Shown here piece by piece: positions 51,300-60,473 of a DNA stretch of 64,000 bases. Numbering within the stretch: position 1 is the stretch's first letter; every line of letters starts with the position of its first letter. The translations under genes were made by a program, and so were the position numbers. The notes beneath the pieces were generated by a model. The model saw only the letters and a program-made list of their open reading frames with translations. It did not search any database and had not been told where the DNA came from. The stretch is taken from contig NZ_AXAZ01000002.1 of NCBI RefSeq assembly GCF_000473065.1, positions 248,001-312,000 of the forward strand. The letters run 5' to 3'. This DNA is from Bradyrhizobium sp. WSM1743 (GTDB taxonomy: Bacteria; Pseudomonadota; Alphaproteobacteria; Rhizobiales; Xanthobacteraceae).

Positions 51300-51559
51300 C
51301 TGCGGCAACGACCTTCGCGTACCAGCGGCATAAGGCGCGTTCCTGGCCATGTGGCGATTGAAGTCCGGCGCGCCGTCTTTCCACGAGACCGGCGCTCGCC
51401 CAGCGCGCGCTTGACCTCGTCCACCGCGCGATGCGCGGGCGCCTCCAGGTCCGGGTCCTTGTCCGCCTTGGCGTCGCGGACCGCGCGCCTCGCCGCCATC
51501 AGCCGCTTCACCAGCCTTGCGCGCTCACCTTCTGTGAGATCACGATGGCCATTCTCCAC
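51300..51559 (-). pseudogene. Decayed small hypothetical gene downstream of ku copy 2
   Basis: The ATG at 51559 opens MENGHRDLTEGERARLVKRL, then MAARRAVRDAKADKDPDLEA and VDEVKRALGE, a pattern I recognise from small rhizobial proteins ending in a DGAPDxNRHMAxNTPYAxWY motif. Here that motif is found only after a frameshift near 51385 (WKDGAPDFNRHMARNAPYA), and WYA only after a second shift near 51330. The first ~60 residues could still be made. Same direction as ku, 49 nt after its stop. Confidence 0.6.
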
Positions 51560-51608
51560 AGGCGACCGCGGACGACGAAGTAGCGTCCGTCCGGCGTTAC
51601 CGGAAGCT

Positions 51609-52532
51609 TCATGCCGATTTCCGCCGCGCCCCTGCCGCCGGTTTCTTCGTGGACGTCTCCTTGGCGGTCGCCTTCTTGCCCGCGATCGGCATCAGCATCT
51701 CCTTCTGGCCGGCCGCCGCCTTCCTCGGCTTCTTCGCCGGTTTGTCCGCCTTCGCGGCCTCCTTGCCGACGCTCCGCCGCAGCGCCTCCATCAGGTCGAC
51801 GACGTTCTCGCCCTTCGGCCGCTCCTTCGGCCGGATGACCTTTCCGGCGCGCTTTTCGTTGATCAGGTCGATCAGCGCGGTCTCATAATGGTCCTCGAAC
51901 TTCTCGGGCTCGAAGCGTCCGGCCTTCTGGTTGACGATGTGTTTGGCAAGATCGAGCATGTCCTTGGTGACTTTCACGTCCTGGATCTCGTCGAAATATT
52001 CCTGCTCGCTGCGCACCTCGTAGGGGTAGCGCAAGAGGGTGCCGACGAGGCCCTTCTCCATCGGCTCCAGCGCGATGATGTGCTCGCGGTTGGTCAACAC
52101 CACGCGCCCGATCGCGACCTTGTTCATTTCGCGGATGGTCTCGCGGATCACCGCGAAGGCGTCGTGGCCGACCTTGCCATCGGGGCGGATGTAATATGGG
52201 CGGATCAGGTAGCGGGGGTCGATGTCCGACCTGTCGACGAACTCGTCGATCTCGATGGTGCGCGTGGACTCCAGCGCGATCTCCTCGAGCTCTTCCTTGG
52301 ATACCTCGATGTACTGGCCCTTCTCGAGCTCGTAGCCCTTGACGATGTCCTCGTTCGGCACCTCGTCGCCGGTTTCCGCATCGACTTTCACGTATTTGAT
52401 CCGGTGGCCGGTCTGCCGGTTGAGCTGGTTGAACGAGATCTTCTCGCCCTCGGAGGTGGCCGGATAGAGCGCCACGGGACAGGTGACGAGGGACAGTCTC
52501 AGGAAGCCTTTCCAATTGGCGCGCGGGGCCAT
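51609..52532 (-). CDS. ku: Ku DNA end-binding protein, copy 2
   Basis: A 307-residue Ku with the same N-terminus (MAPRANWKGFLRLSLVTCPV) and core motifs as copy 1 (YLIRPYYIRPDGKVGHDAFA, HIIALEPMEKGLVGTLLRYP) and a Lys/Ala-rich tail (KPAKKPRKAAAGQKEMLMPI). Differences cluster near residues 55-80 and in the tail, where length and Lys spacing change. It binds DNA ends for non-homologous end joining. Two Ku genes may form homo- or heterodimers and pair with different ligases. No intact ligase lies beside this copy; the nearest is the fragment at 54774. Confidence 0.95.
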   Translation of the reverse strand: MAPRANWKGFLRLSLVTCPVALYPATSEGEKISFNQLNRQTGHRIKYVKVDAETGDEVPNEDIVKGYELEKGQYIEVSKEELEEIALESTRTIEIDEFVDRSDIDPRYLIRPYYIRPDGKVGHDAFAVIRETIREMNKVAIGRVVLTNREHIIALEPMEKGLVGTLLRYPYEVRSEQEYFDEIQDVKVTKDMLDLAKHIVNQKAGRFEPEKFEDHYETALIDLINEKRAGKVIRPKERPKGENVVDLMEALRRSVGKEAAKADKPAKKPRKAAAGQKEMLMPIAGKKATAKETSTKKPAAGARRKSA

Positions 52533-52624
52533 TTACGCAGAACTCCGGTTCGAGGCGGCTTGGATTCAAGACGAACGGCCGGCCTCGGTTCCGACAACGG
52601 GGAGCGACATTCAGGACCGCTCGC

Positions 52625-52813
52625 CTAGCTACTTTCCCGGCCGCCCGCTTCCATCCTCCTCGGCCGCCCCAGCAGATAGCCCTGCATCTCGTCGCAGCCT
52701 TCCTGGACGAGGAGCGACATCTGAGCCTCGGTCTCGATGCCTTCGGCGAGGACGGAGACGCCGAGCCCGTGGGCGAGGCCGATCACGGCGCGGACGATGG
52801 CGAGCGAGCGCTC
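52625..52813 (-). pseudogene. C-terminal fragment of an EAL-domain c-di-GMP phosphodiesterase
   Basis: About 62 residues: [40 protein letters not shown] and [10 protein letters not shown], the last third of an EAL domain including the conserved AEGIE and GYLLGRP motifs. Nothing of the catalytic EAL N-terminal part is found upstream, so this is a remnant. The typical Bradyrhizobium form ends with a few residues after GRP, as here. Confidence 0.75.
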
Positions 52814-52954
52814 TGGTCGTCCTCCCAAAATTGGGGCTCTTTGACATCGTCCGAGAAGTCGAGGATGCACGGGAGTGGCGGCTGCGTGGCGTTAACCGAG
52901 ACAAGGCAGATAACGCCCCATGGGTCCACCCTAGCGAGGAGCGTTAGTGCGACT

Positions 52955-53355
52955 ATGACCAAATTTGCGGCTGAACGTCCCTACGCTACCCCGAGGCCGC
53001 CGCCCGCAAGCTGGTCGAACTCGCCTCCAGCATCGAGCCGGTGCAGGAGGATCGCATCCATGTCGAGAAGATCAACGCGCCGTTCCTGTACGTCCTCAAA
53101 GCCAGCGGCGAGGAGTTTGGCGCCGGCATTCGTTGCGCGGTTCAGCACGGTTGGCTGATGATCCACGAGAGCGGGACGTACGTGAAGCTACTGACGGGAC
53201 TGCTCGCAGACTGGGTCCCAAACTGTCGTGCGAGCAGCCCGTTCCTCGCGGCGTGTCAGCACGTCACTTTTGCCGCCCTTTTGCTTTTGGGTCGTTCATC
53301 GTGGCGCCGGGGTTGGCCGAGCTGGGACTGCTTGATGCACCCTGTCCGGTCGTAG
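52955..53355 (+). pseudogene. Frameshifted small hypothetical gene
   Basis: The ATG at 52955 starts MTKFAAERP, but the recognisable body YPEAAARKLVELASSIEPVQ, DRIHVEKINAPFLYVLKASG, FGAGIRCAVQHGWLMIHESG and TYVKLL is in a different frame. After YVKLL the sequence runs on into unrelated residues. It matches a small Bradyrhizobium protein pattern in which the same motifs are continuous, so a frameshift and loss of the end are likely. Confidence 0.5.
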
Positions 53356-53575
53356 CAGCCGGGGTATCTCCGCCGCCTCCGGCACTGGCTCCGCTGGCCC
53401 CACTTGCTCCGCCGTCTCCGCTTCCACCTGCGCCTGCGCCGGCACCCGCGCCGGCTCCCGCACCCGCGCCGCCCGCACCACCTGTCCCGCCCCCAGCTCC
53501 TCCGCCTTGCGCCGAGGCTGCGGCAATCGATCCGAACACCAACGCGGCTGCCAAGGCAATCTTTGCGATTTTCAT
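53264..53575 (-). CDS. Secreted Gly/Ala/Ser-rich low-complexity protein
   Basis: A 103-residue protein from the ATG at 53575, preceded by CAAGGAGATACCGAC. A clear signal peptide (MKIAKIALAAALVFGSIAAA, cleavage after ASA) is followed by a chain of almost only Gly, Ala and Ser with an alternating GAGAGAGAG core, and a basic end (MNDPKAKGRQK). Such chains are disordered or form elastomer-like material in the periplasm or outside. Function unknown. Its 3' end overlaps the decayed plus-strand gene. Confidence 0.75.
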   Translation of the reverse strand: MKIAKIALAAALVFGSIAAASAQGGGAGGGTGGAGGAGAGAGAGAGAGAGGSGDGGASGASGASAGGGGDTPAATTGQGASSSPSSANPGATMNDPKAKGRQK

Positions 53576-53760
53576 GTCGGTATCTCCTTGCTGAAGTTTG
53601 CAGAAACGGAACGTCGCAAGGATCGTTCCTAAGGCAGCGCCAAATCCAGAGATACTGCCGCAAGGGTCTATGCGCCTGACCTTCCAGAGCTCGAGCGCCG
53701 CTAGCCAGCAACCATCAACGATCGGCTGGGTTACAGCACCAAACAAACCTGGAGGTCGCC

Positions 53761-53937
53761 ATGAACAAAGATCCCCCACTGACACCGGACGATTTCCCAA
53801 TCGAAGTGCACAGGGAAAAGCTCAACCAAAGGGGCGAGCCGGTCGCCTTTGCCGAGACGGAAGAGCTTGCGGGGGAGATCGCTGAGCGGCTTAACGAGCA
53901 GGCCTATCAGGACGAGCAAGATCGTTGGTCGGCTTAG
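53761..53937 (+). CDS. Small acidic conserved protein (58 aa)
   Basis: A 58-residue protein: MNKDPPLTPDDFPIEVHREK, LNQRGEPVAFAETEELAGEI and AERLNEQAYQDEQDRWSA. The ATG is preceded by CCTGGAGGTCGCC, an ideal ribosome site. The pattern is familiar from many Bradyrhizobium genomes, with no known role. Predicted as a short beta-hairpin and helix. Confidence 0.75.
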   Translation: MNKDPPLTPDDFPIEVHREKLNQRGEPVAFAETEELAGEIAERLNEQAYQDEQDRWSA

Positions 53938-53973
53938 AAACGGCGTGGCCGAGCCTTTGAGTGCGGCGAAGTG

Positions 53974-54063
53974 ATGCAGAACGCGCAGAAGTACATCAAC
54001 ATCGCCGCTCTAATCGCGCTCGCTGGTTGGTTTGGTCTCTGTTTCAAGATGGGCTGGTACTGA
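53974..54063 (+). CDS. Possible single-pass membrane peptide (29 aa)
   Basis: The ATG at 53974 opens 29 codons: MQNAQKYINIAALIALAGWF then GLCFKMGWY, a plausible short transmembrane helix. It starts 36 nt after the previous small gene, possibly transcribed with it. No clear ribosome site was found (GGCGAAGTG), so this is tentative. Confidence 0.35.
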   Translation: MQNAQKYINIAALIALAGWFGLCFKMGWY

Positions 54064-54297
54064 TGGAACGGCTTGCGCCCGGCGTAGATCACATCGGTCC
54101 CAGCCTGAGGTTTTCGGATGAAAAAACGAGCTGGGACCGAGCGGTCTGCCGCTGTCTGGATCGGCAAACGCTGTTTCATCCCGCAAAACGATCCCTTGTG
54201 CATTCAAATTTGTAAATCGGACGCACAACGAAGGCCCAGTCCGGGGTGACGAACTGGGGCCTAGTCGGACTCCACGCACGCAAATTGCGCGCTCGAA

Positions 54298-54333
54298 GGC
54301 CTCGGCTCTGCTTCCTCAGAGCTGAGGCCTTTT
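54298..54333 (+). terminator. Intrinsic terminator
   Basis: GGCCTCGGCTCTG (54298-54310) pairs with CAGAGCTGAGGCC (54317-54329) with one mismatch over a 6-nt loop, followed by TTTT. It lies in the 394-nt gap between small genes, where nothing else is recognised. Confidence 0.65.
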
Positions 54334-54457
54334 CGTCGGCAGACGAGGAACTCGCGACGCCGGCGCGGTCAGATTTTTCTGCGCTTTCCCATTGAACCTT
54401 TACTCGAGCCGCCGGACGAACCCTCAATCGGGGGGAAGCCAGAGCTAGAGGTTTCCC

Positions 54458-54631
54458 ATGCGCACGATCTTAATTGCATTCGCGGCCGTTACCTTTATCG
54501 GTGCTGCAACGACTTTGCCGTGGTCCTACCCGCCGTCGACCAAGCTTCATGTCGCCAGCATAGCCATTGGTCACTGCAAGAATTTCCACAGCTGGGCCGG
54601 GGTAAAAGCGTCCGAGCTACTGCCCGACTAA
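54458..54631 (+). CDS. Small exported protein (57 aa)
   Basis: A 57-residue product with a signal-peptide-like start (MRTILIAFAAVTFIGAATTL) and a short remainder containing HVASIAIGHCKNFHSWAGVK. The ribosome site is weak (AGAGCTAGAGGTTTCCC). No family recognised. Plausible, but could also be a fragment. Confidence 0.4.
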   Translation: MRTILIAFAAVTFIGAATTLPWSYPPSTKLHVASIAIGHCKNFHSWAGVKASELLPD

Positions 54632-54773
54632 GCAAGTCGGAATGCGGGAACAAGGCTTTCGCGCGGCGGAACCCCTGCGGCCGCCGGATTTTGCCGGCTC
54701 GACCTTCCCTGCTAAGCCGGGGCCGTTTGGATTCGCTTTTTTCCGGCGTCTGCGCCTGTTTCGTCTTCATGCA

Positions 54774-55097
54774 TATGCTTACGAGCTTTGCTTGGCGACG
54801 GCCGGCAAGCAGGTCTCGTCAGGACCGGGCTGGATTCATGAAGTGAAACATGACGGCTACCGGATGCTGGTCATCACGAACGCGTGCGACTTCTCACGCA
54901 ACGGCACCGACTGGACCGAGCGCTATCCCTGGATTGCCGAGCCCGCGCTGAAGAACCGGCAGAGGCATTTCGTGACCGATGGTGAGGCTGTGGTGCACGG
55001 CGTCGATGGCGTTTCCGATTTCAACGCCCAGCACGCCCGCAAGCACGATCACGAGGTGCAACTATACGCTTTCGATATCGACGCAAACGGACTCATC
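54774..55097 (+). pseudogene. Remnant of an ATP-dependent DNA ligase gene
   Basis: About 108 residues match the start of a LigD-type ligase domain: LCLATAGKQVSSGPGWIHEV, motif I KHDGYRM, FSRNGTDWTERYPWIAE, FVTDGEAVVHGVDGVSDFNA and EVQLYAFDI (IIIa). After DANGLI homology stops, and motifs IV, V and the OB domain are absent. The sequence upstream of residue LCLA is unrelated and lacks a sensible start. It differs from both intact ligases in the window, so it was a third subtype. The ~470 nt to 55568 hold no recognised gene. Confidence 0.7.
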
Positions 55098-55568
55098 GTC
55101 TCAGCGGTCATGGGGATGCTTTTATTTTTGAGTCAAGCTTGCGCTCCTCGTCCGCCACAGCAAGTTATCGTGCAAGTCGTTTGGTCCAGAGACTCCAACG
55201 ACAGATAGGGCCTTTGTCGCACACAGCGACTTTGTCCGAGTTCAAATCGAGCCTTTCGGAGAGCCTATCTTCGTCGTACGATGCCTCCCCCGAAAAGTCG
55301 GGTGAACACGAGACGGCGCGAATTCCTCCGGGCGCCACGGCGGCCTGTTCGTCTCCCACTGGTGCTGAGGCGATCCGCAGGGATTGACCGCAAGTCGGCC
55401 AGATGCTCCTCCATCGCACGCGCCGTCTCTTAGTCCGCCAGCAGACTGCGGTGATCAATTCGATCTGAGCGCATCTGCCGTATCGAGCTAGCACGCTTTG
55501 ATCTTCGACCAAGAGATCAAAAGTCAGTCATACTGGACGATTTAATTGCCTTAGTCGGGGCGCCGACC

Positions 55569-57689
55569 ATGTCCGATCAACGATCACTAGCTTCCGACAT
55601 AGGATCATACCGCGGCGCCAGCTACGTCGGCGGTCTGGTCGTGATTGGAGCGATCTATCTCGCCGCGGCAAAGGGCGGCCTCGCCCTCGCCTCTATTCAT
55701 CCCAGCGCAACGCCAATTTGGCCGCCGACAGGTGTCGCGCTGGCGGCGGTGCTGTTGCGGGGATATCGAACTTGGCCCGCAATCTTTGCGGCGGCGATGA
55801 TCGCCAATGCGACGACGGCGGGCTCCGTTGCCACCGCAATTGCGATTGCAACCGGCAACTCTCTTGAGGCTGTCGCCGGCGCGTATCTCATTAATCGGTG
55901 GTCAGGCGGGTGCGACACGTTTTCAACGCCAGATTCCGTTGCAAAGTTTGCCTTGATCTGCGTCGTGATCGCGACACCGATCAGTGCCAGCATTGGACTA
56001 ACCAGCCTGGCACTCTTCGCGTACATCGAGCCGAAGAACTTCGCGGACGCGTGGATCACCTGGTGGCTGGGAGACGTGACCGGCGCACTGGTACTTACCC
56101 CCGTTATCGTGCTGTGGGCACCAAACCACCATCATGCCTTCAACCGGCACGATGTTGTGGAGACGGCCGGGGTCCTCGCGACAGCGGCGGCTGTTGGCCT
56201 CATTGCTTTCAGCCCCCTGATCGAGCAGACGCCCGGCCGAGATCCACTCGGTTTTCTGGCGATCCTGCCCATGCTATGGGCGGCGCTGCGTCGCGGTCCA
56301 CGCGATACCGCAACGGTTGCCCTCGTGCTTGCGGGTATCACGATTTGGGGGACTCACACGGGCGGCGGCCCCTTCGCGACCCAAGATCTCAATGCGTCAT
56401 TCCTGCTGGTGTTGATGTTCTTGATCAGCATTACCGTTCCAAGCTTGCTGCTGAGCGCCGACGTCGAGGTCCGCAAGAAAGCGGAAGGAAGCCTGCGCAG
56501 CGCGCATGTCGAACTTGAGCAGAAGGTCGCAGAACGTACGCAGGAACTGCAGCTCGCTAACGCAGCGAAATCGCGGTTTCTCGCCATGGCAAGCCATGAT
56601 TTGCGGCAGCCCTTACATGCATTGGGACTGTTCGTCGCACAGCTGCGCACGCCGCTCAGACCGGAGGAAAGGACAAGGACGATCGAACGGCTCGACGCAA
56701 CCCGCAAGGAAATGGATGAAATGTTCAATTCGCTCCTGGACATTTCCAGGCTGGATGCCGGGATGCTCACCCCCAAGATCACTGAGTTCCCGATCGAGCG
56801 CCTGTTGCAAAAAATCGAGACGGCGTTTGACCAGGCGACGCAGAAAAAAGGTCTGCGGCTACGCGTCAGGCCAAGTGACGCCTGGGTGCGTAGCGACGCG
56901 ATGCTGCTCGAACGCATCATGCTGAATCTGGTATCCAATGCTGTGCGTTATACGTTGCAGGGCGGGATCCTGATAGGATGCCGTCGGCGCGGTGAAATGT
57001 TGCGCATCGAAGTATACGATACCGGCCCTGGCATTCCCGAGGATCAGAAGCACAATATCTTTGGCGAGTTTGTCCAGGTTCTCACCTCAGAACACAACCG
57101 GTCCGGCGGACTGGGCCTGGGCCTGGCCATTGTCGACAGGCTTTGCCTGCTTCTCAACCATCAAATCGACCTGGCTTCGACTGTGGGCCGAGGTTCGCGA
57201 TTTGCGATCCTGGTTCCGAAAGTCGATCAATGCGTCAGATCCGCGGCGCCCGCGGACTTACCCCACCCCGGCACCTTGACGGCCGACGGCAAGGCCATTC
57301 TTGTCATTGCCGATACTCCAATCGTGCAGGAGGGAACGGGCGGATTGCTTAGCAAATGGGGATACTCGGTTCTAGCCGCCGGATCCGACGAAGCTGCCCT
57401 TGTCCGAGTTGCCGAGCGCGAACAACGCCCCGATCTCATAATCTCGGACTATCATCTCGCAAGCGGGAAGACCGGAATCCGGGCAATTGAACAAATCAAT
57501 GCGGCGTTTGGCTCGTCAATTCCCGCCATTCTCATCAGCGGCGATACGGCAGCTGAACCTTTGCGGGACGCTAGGGACAGAGGATACATTTTGCTGCACA
57601 AGCCCGTCGACCCGATGCAGCTCCGCGCTGTCATGCATGAGCTCCTTCGGGATCATGACGGTGGAAGAGGCACCGGAGCAGTTTCATGA
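55569..57689 (+). CDS. MASE1 hybrid sensor histidine kinase
   Basis: A 706-residue membrane sensor. Residues ~20-310: MASE1 sensory domain with about eight hydrophobic segments (YVGGLVVIGAIYLAAAKGGL, SATPIWPPTGVALAAVLL). A short coiled coil (VELEQKVAERTQELQLANAA) leads to HisKA with MASHDLRQPLHALGLFV (H343), HATPase with NLVSNAVRYT, VYDTGPGIPED and GGLGLGLAIVDRL, and a C-terminal receiver with DLIISDYHLASGKTG (D627) and HKPVDP. The receiver's N-terminal acidic cluster is reduced (VIADTPIV). The cue is unknown. It ends tail-to-tail with the NarL-type regulator, overlapping it by 6 nt; they may be functional partners. Confidence 0.9.
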   Translation: MSDQRSLASDIGSYRGASYVGGLVVIGAIYLAAAKGGLALASIHPSATPIWPPTGVALAAVLLRGYRTWPAIFAAAMIANATTAGSVATAIAIATGNSLEAVAGAYLINRWSGGCDTFSTPDSVAKFALICVVIATPISASIGLTSLALFAYIEPKNFADAWITWWLGDVTGALVLTPVIVLWAPNHHHAFNRHDVVETAGVLATAAAVGLIAFSPLIEQTPGRDPLGFLAILPMLWAALRRGPRDTATVALVLAGITIWGTHTGGGPFATQDLNASFLLVLMFLISITVPSLLLSADVEVRKKAEGSLRSAHVELEQKVAERTQELQLANAAKSRFLAMASHDLRQPLHALGLFVAQLRTPLRPEERTRTIERLDATRKEMDEMFNSLLDISRLDAGMLTPKITEFPIERLLQKIETAFDQATQKKGLRLRVRPSDAWVRSDAMLLERIMLNLVSNAVRYTLQGGILIGCRRRGEMLRIEVYDTGPGIPEDQKHNIFGEFVQVLTSEHNRSGGLGLGLAIVDRLCLLLNHQIDLASTVGRGSRFAILVPKVDQCVRSAAPADLPHPGTLTADGKAILVIADTPIVQEGTGGLLSKWGYSVLAAGSDEAALVRVAEREQRPDLIISDYHLASGKTGIRAIEQINAAFGSSIPAILISGDTAAEPLRDARDRGYILLHKPVDPMQLRAVMHELLRDHDGGRGTGAVS

Positions 57690-58346
57690 TTCAGATTTCG
57701 GCGGCCATTCCCAGCCCATTTTTCCGACCTTTATGACAGCCTCAGTGCGCGTTGCTACGCCGAGCGCCTTGAGAACGACCGTGATGTGATTCTTCACTGT
57801 CGGCACGGCCATATTGAGCGTCCTGGCAATGACCTTGTTGCTTTTTCCTTTCATCAGCAGCGCAAGTACGTCGATCTGACGATCGGTCAATCCGAGCCCC
57901 TTGAGCGAGGCGCGCGCCAATGGCTTATCTGCGAACGGCGGACCCGCTGTTTCCTCCAGAATCTTCGAGGGAATGTAAACTCCGCCGGAGAACACCAACT
58001 CAATAGCGTTGAGCATCACCTCACGTTCCGTGGTTTTCGGGATGAAACCCAGCGCACCAAGTTTGAAAGCGCGCCTGACCGTATCCTGATCATCGGAGGA
58101 CGAGAGAATGATGATAGCAATCGTCGCATAGCGATGGCGCAGTTCGCAAAGGACGGAGAAGCCGTCGCGGTCAGGCAAATTGATATCGAGCAAAATGAGG
58201 CTGATATCGGGATGCTGCTCGACGAGGTGCATGGCCTCTCGACTGCTCGAAGCTTCCAATATCACGGCTTCTCGCTTCAATTGCTTCAGGACAGCGTGCA
58301 ACGCCTCGCGAATCAATGTGTGATCGTCAACAATAAGTACTTTCAT
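57684..58346 (-). CDS. NarL/FixJ-family response regulator
   Basis: A 220-residue regulator: receiver MKVLIVDDHTLIREALHAVL with phospho-acceptor D54 (LILLDINLPDRDGF), T/S in IIILSSSDD and K in GFIPKTTER, then a LuxR-type HTH (GLTDRQIDVLALLMKGKSNK, VIARTLNMAVPTVKNHITVV). It would activate or repress promoters on phosphorylation. Convergent with the histidine kinase. The ~550-nt gap to the next gene shows no recognisable feature. Confidence 0.92.
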   Translation of the reverse strand: MKVLIVDDHTLIREALHAVLKQLKREAVILEASSSREAMHLVEQHPDISLILLDINLPDRDGFSVLCELRHRYATIAIIILSSSDDQDTVRRAFKLGALGFIPKTTEREVMLNAIELVFSGGVYIPSKILEETAGPPFADKPLARASLKGLGLTDRQIDVLALLMKGKSNKVIARTLNMAVPTVKNHITVVLKALGVATRTEAVIKVGKMGWEWPPKSES

Positions 58347-58896
58347 AAAAATGCTCTCCGTCTTCTGGCCGCCCGGAGATCAATGAAAAATCATACACCC
58401 ACCTTCGAAACCGTCCATCTTATCTCTGGTCCGGCGGCTCGCCGTCAGGCACTCAAAGTAGGCGCCGCGCGCTGCTGTGTGCTATAGTTGCAATCGGCAC
58501 ACAATCGTAAGGAAGGAGCGCACTGCGTGAAGCGCGCCGCTCGCCCGCCCTTCGTCCACGCGAGCGATAAATTGTCCATCACGTGCCGACCCGTGTCAAA
58601 TAGATGCCGTGGCCCGACGGTACCTTGGTCATAGGACCTAGGCACCTCTCTGTACCGACCTTCGGCCGATTTACACACTGCGCCACTTGAATGATGATGT
58701 CGACAGTCCGTCCTCTCCATCAGCGTCTTGCCCAGCGCGGCCATTGCTCAATTGCTGTCGTGGCCAGGTCGGTGTGAAGCAACTCTGAACTGCGGCGCTG
58801 TCACGAACCCGCAGCATGGCCGCGCTTTTTTGTCAGATTCGATACATCTCCATCGTTCCTCTTGGAGCGTGCGCGCACGCTGGACGAGGCAAGCCA

Positions 58897-60264
58897 ATGC
58901 ATGATCGAACTGCCACCCTGACGCCATCGGCGGGCGCGCTGCCGGACCTGAAAGCCAACGGCCGCGACGTGCGCATTGATGCCTGCCGTGGCATCGCGCT
59001 CTGGTGCATCTTTCTTGATCATGTCCCCAATAACGTTGGAAGCTGGCTGACGCTGCGGAACTACGGCTTCAGCGATGCCGCGGAAGTGTTCATGTTCGTC
59101 TCAGGGGTCACCTGCGCACTGGCCTACGGCAAGGTATGGAGCTGCGAGGGATGGAGCAGCGTGATCCGCCGGACGCTGCGGCGCAGCTGGGACATCTATG
59201 TCGCATTTCTGCTGCTCACGCTCGCCTGCGCCATCCTCGTCCACATCGCTGGCGTGGAACGCCTTGCCGACGAGAGCAATACGCGCATTCTGTTGGACCA
59301 GCCGGGCGCAACGCTCGCGCACGCGGCGATTCTGCAATACCGCCCCGTCAATACCGACGTGTTGCCGATCTTCGTGCTTCTCCACCTCCTGTTCGCGCCG
59401 TTGCTGTGGTTGCTGCTCCGACTGCCGAACGTGACGCTTGGCGCCTCCCTGGCGCTTTATGCGCTGGTGCACATGTTCGGCTGGTCCTTGCCGGCGTGGC
59501 CAAACGGCCACTGGGCTTTCAATCCGCTGGCCTGGCAGCTGCTGGTGGTCCTTGGCGCGTGGGTGATAATCGAGGGCGAAAGAGTGCGGCCCTGGCTAAC
59601 GTCACGCATGGCGCTCGTGCCTGCCGTTCTCTATCTCGTCCTCAGCCTCGTCATCGTATTGAGCTGGAGAATCAAGCCGCTGGAAACGTTGATCCCGCAG
59701 GGGCTGACGAAGTTGGCTTACCAGGTGGACAAATCGAATCTCGATCCGTTGCGTCTATTGCATTTCTTGGCCCTTGCGGTTGTGGCGGTATGGTTTGTGC
59801 CGCCCAATCGACAAGCATTGACGACTGCGGTAATGCGCGGCGCCATCCTCTGTGGCAGACACTCGTTGCCAATCTTCTGCCTCGGCGTCCTGCTCACGCT
59901 CGCTAGCCTCCTGGCGCTGCTCGACATATCGGCGGGGGTTGCGATGCAGATCACGCTCAGCGTTGGTGGCGTCCTGACGATGATCGTGGCGGCGACGCTG
60001 CTGAACTTGATCAAGAACAAACCCAGGCCGCAGATCGTTGCACTGCCGTTCAGTGTGCGCGCCCAGGAGGAAGCCTGGGGCACCGTTGGCGGGCGCACCC
60101 TGCAGGCGTTTCGCCGAGGACTGCGCGAGTTCGGATGGGCCGGCGACCATCGCCTCGTCAGCGAGCGGCAATCCCACCAGGGGCCTCGCTTCGCAGACGA
60201 ATTGGTACGATCAAGAGGGCTTAACGTGAGCGAGCACCCGGCCATGTCGAGCGAGGTGACGTAG
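58897..60264 (+). CDS. OpgC-like membrane acyltransferase
   Basis: A 455-residue protein from the ATG at 58897 (MHDRTATLTPSAGALPDLKA). It has the OpgC/acyltransferase-3 start RIDACRGIALWCIFLDHVPN, SDAAEVFMFVSGVTCALAYG, YRPVNTDVLPIFVLLHLLFA and about ten membrane helices ending near TMIVAATLLNLI (~residue 384). OpgC proteins succinylate periplasmic glucans; this branch has unknown substrates. The last ~70 residues (from RAQEEAWGTVGGRTLQAFRR) are not membrane-like, unlike the family's usual short end, and may be read-through after loss of the original stop. Confidence 0.82.
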   Translation: MHDRTATLTPSAGALPDLKANGRDVRIDACRGIALWCIFLDHVPNNVGSWLTLRNYGFSDAAEVFMFVSGVTCALAYGKVWSCEGWSSVIRRTLRRSWDIYVAFLLLTLACAILVHIAGVERLADESNTRILLDQPGATLAHAAILQYRPVNTDVLPIFVLLHLLFAPLLWLLLRLPNVTLGASLALYALVHMFGWSLPAWPNGHWAFNPLAWQLLVVLGAWVIIEGERVRPWLTSRMALVPAVLYLVLSLVIVLSWRIKPLETLIPQGLTKLAYQVDKSNLDPLRLLHFLALAVVAVWFVPPNRQALTTAVMRGAILCGRHSLPIFCLGVLLTLASLLALLDISAGVAMQITLSVGGVLTMIVAATLLNLIKNKPRPQIVALPFSVRAQEEAWGTVGGRTLQAFRRGLREFGWAGDHRLVSERQSHQGPRFADELVRSRGLNVSEHPAMSSEVT

Positions 60265-60473
60265 CTGCCGATCAGCAAGCGGGCGATGCGCAAGCCGCGC
60301 TTCCACTTGGTCGCCCAGCACGCTCCAGGCGATGAGCACGACAAGGCCGAGCGCCAGCGCCGCCGCGGCGGCCTGGCTGCAACTCGAGTCGGGGCGAGAT
60401 TCCGAACGCCTGTGACATCATCGACGCCGCGCCTTTCGAAAGCTGAAGGCGCTGCAGGCTGCCGCACGCCCCC

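Noticed and set aside
51351..52628. 425-codon plus-strand frame opposite ku copy 2
   Set aside because: Its Leu/Asp/Val-rich product mirrors ku, which is unmistakable on the minus strand.
59718..60467. 249-codon minus-strand frame opposite the OpgC-like gene
   Set aside because: It is antisense to a gene with clear membrane and catalytic motifs, and its product is Arg/Ser/Pro-rich without domains.
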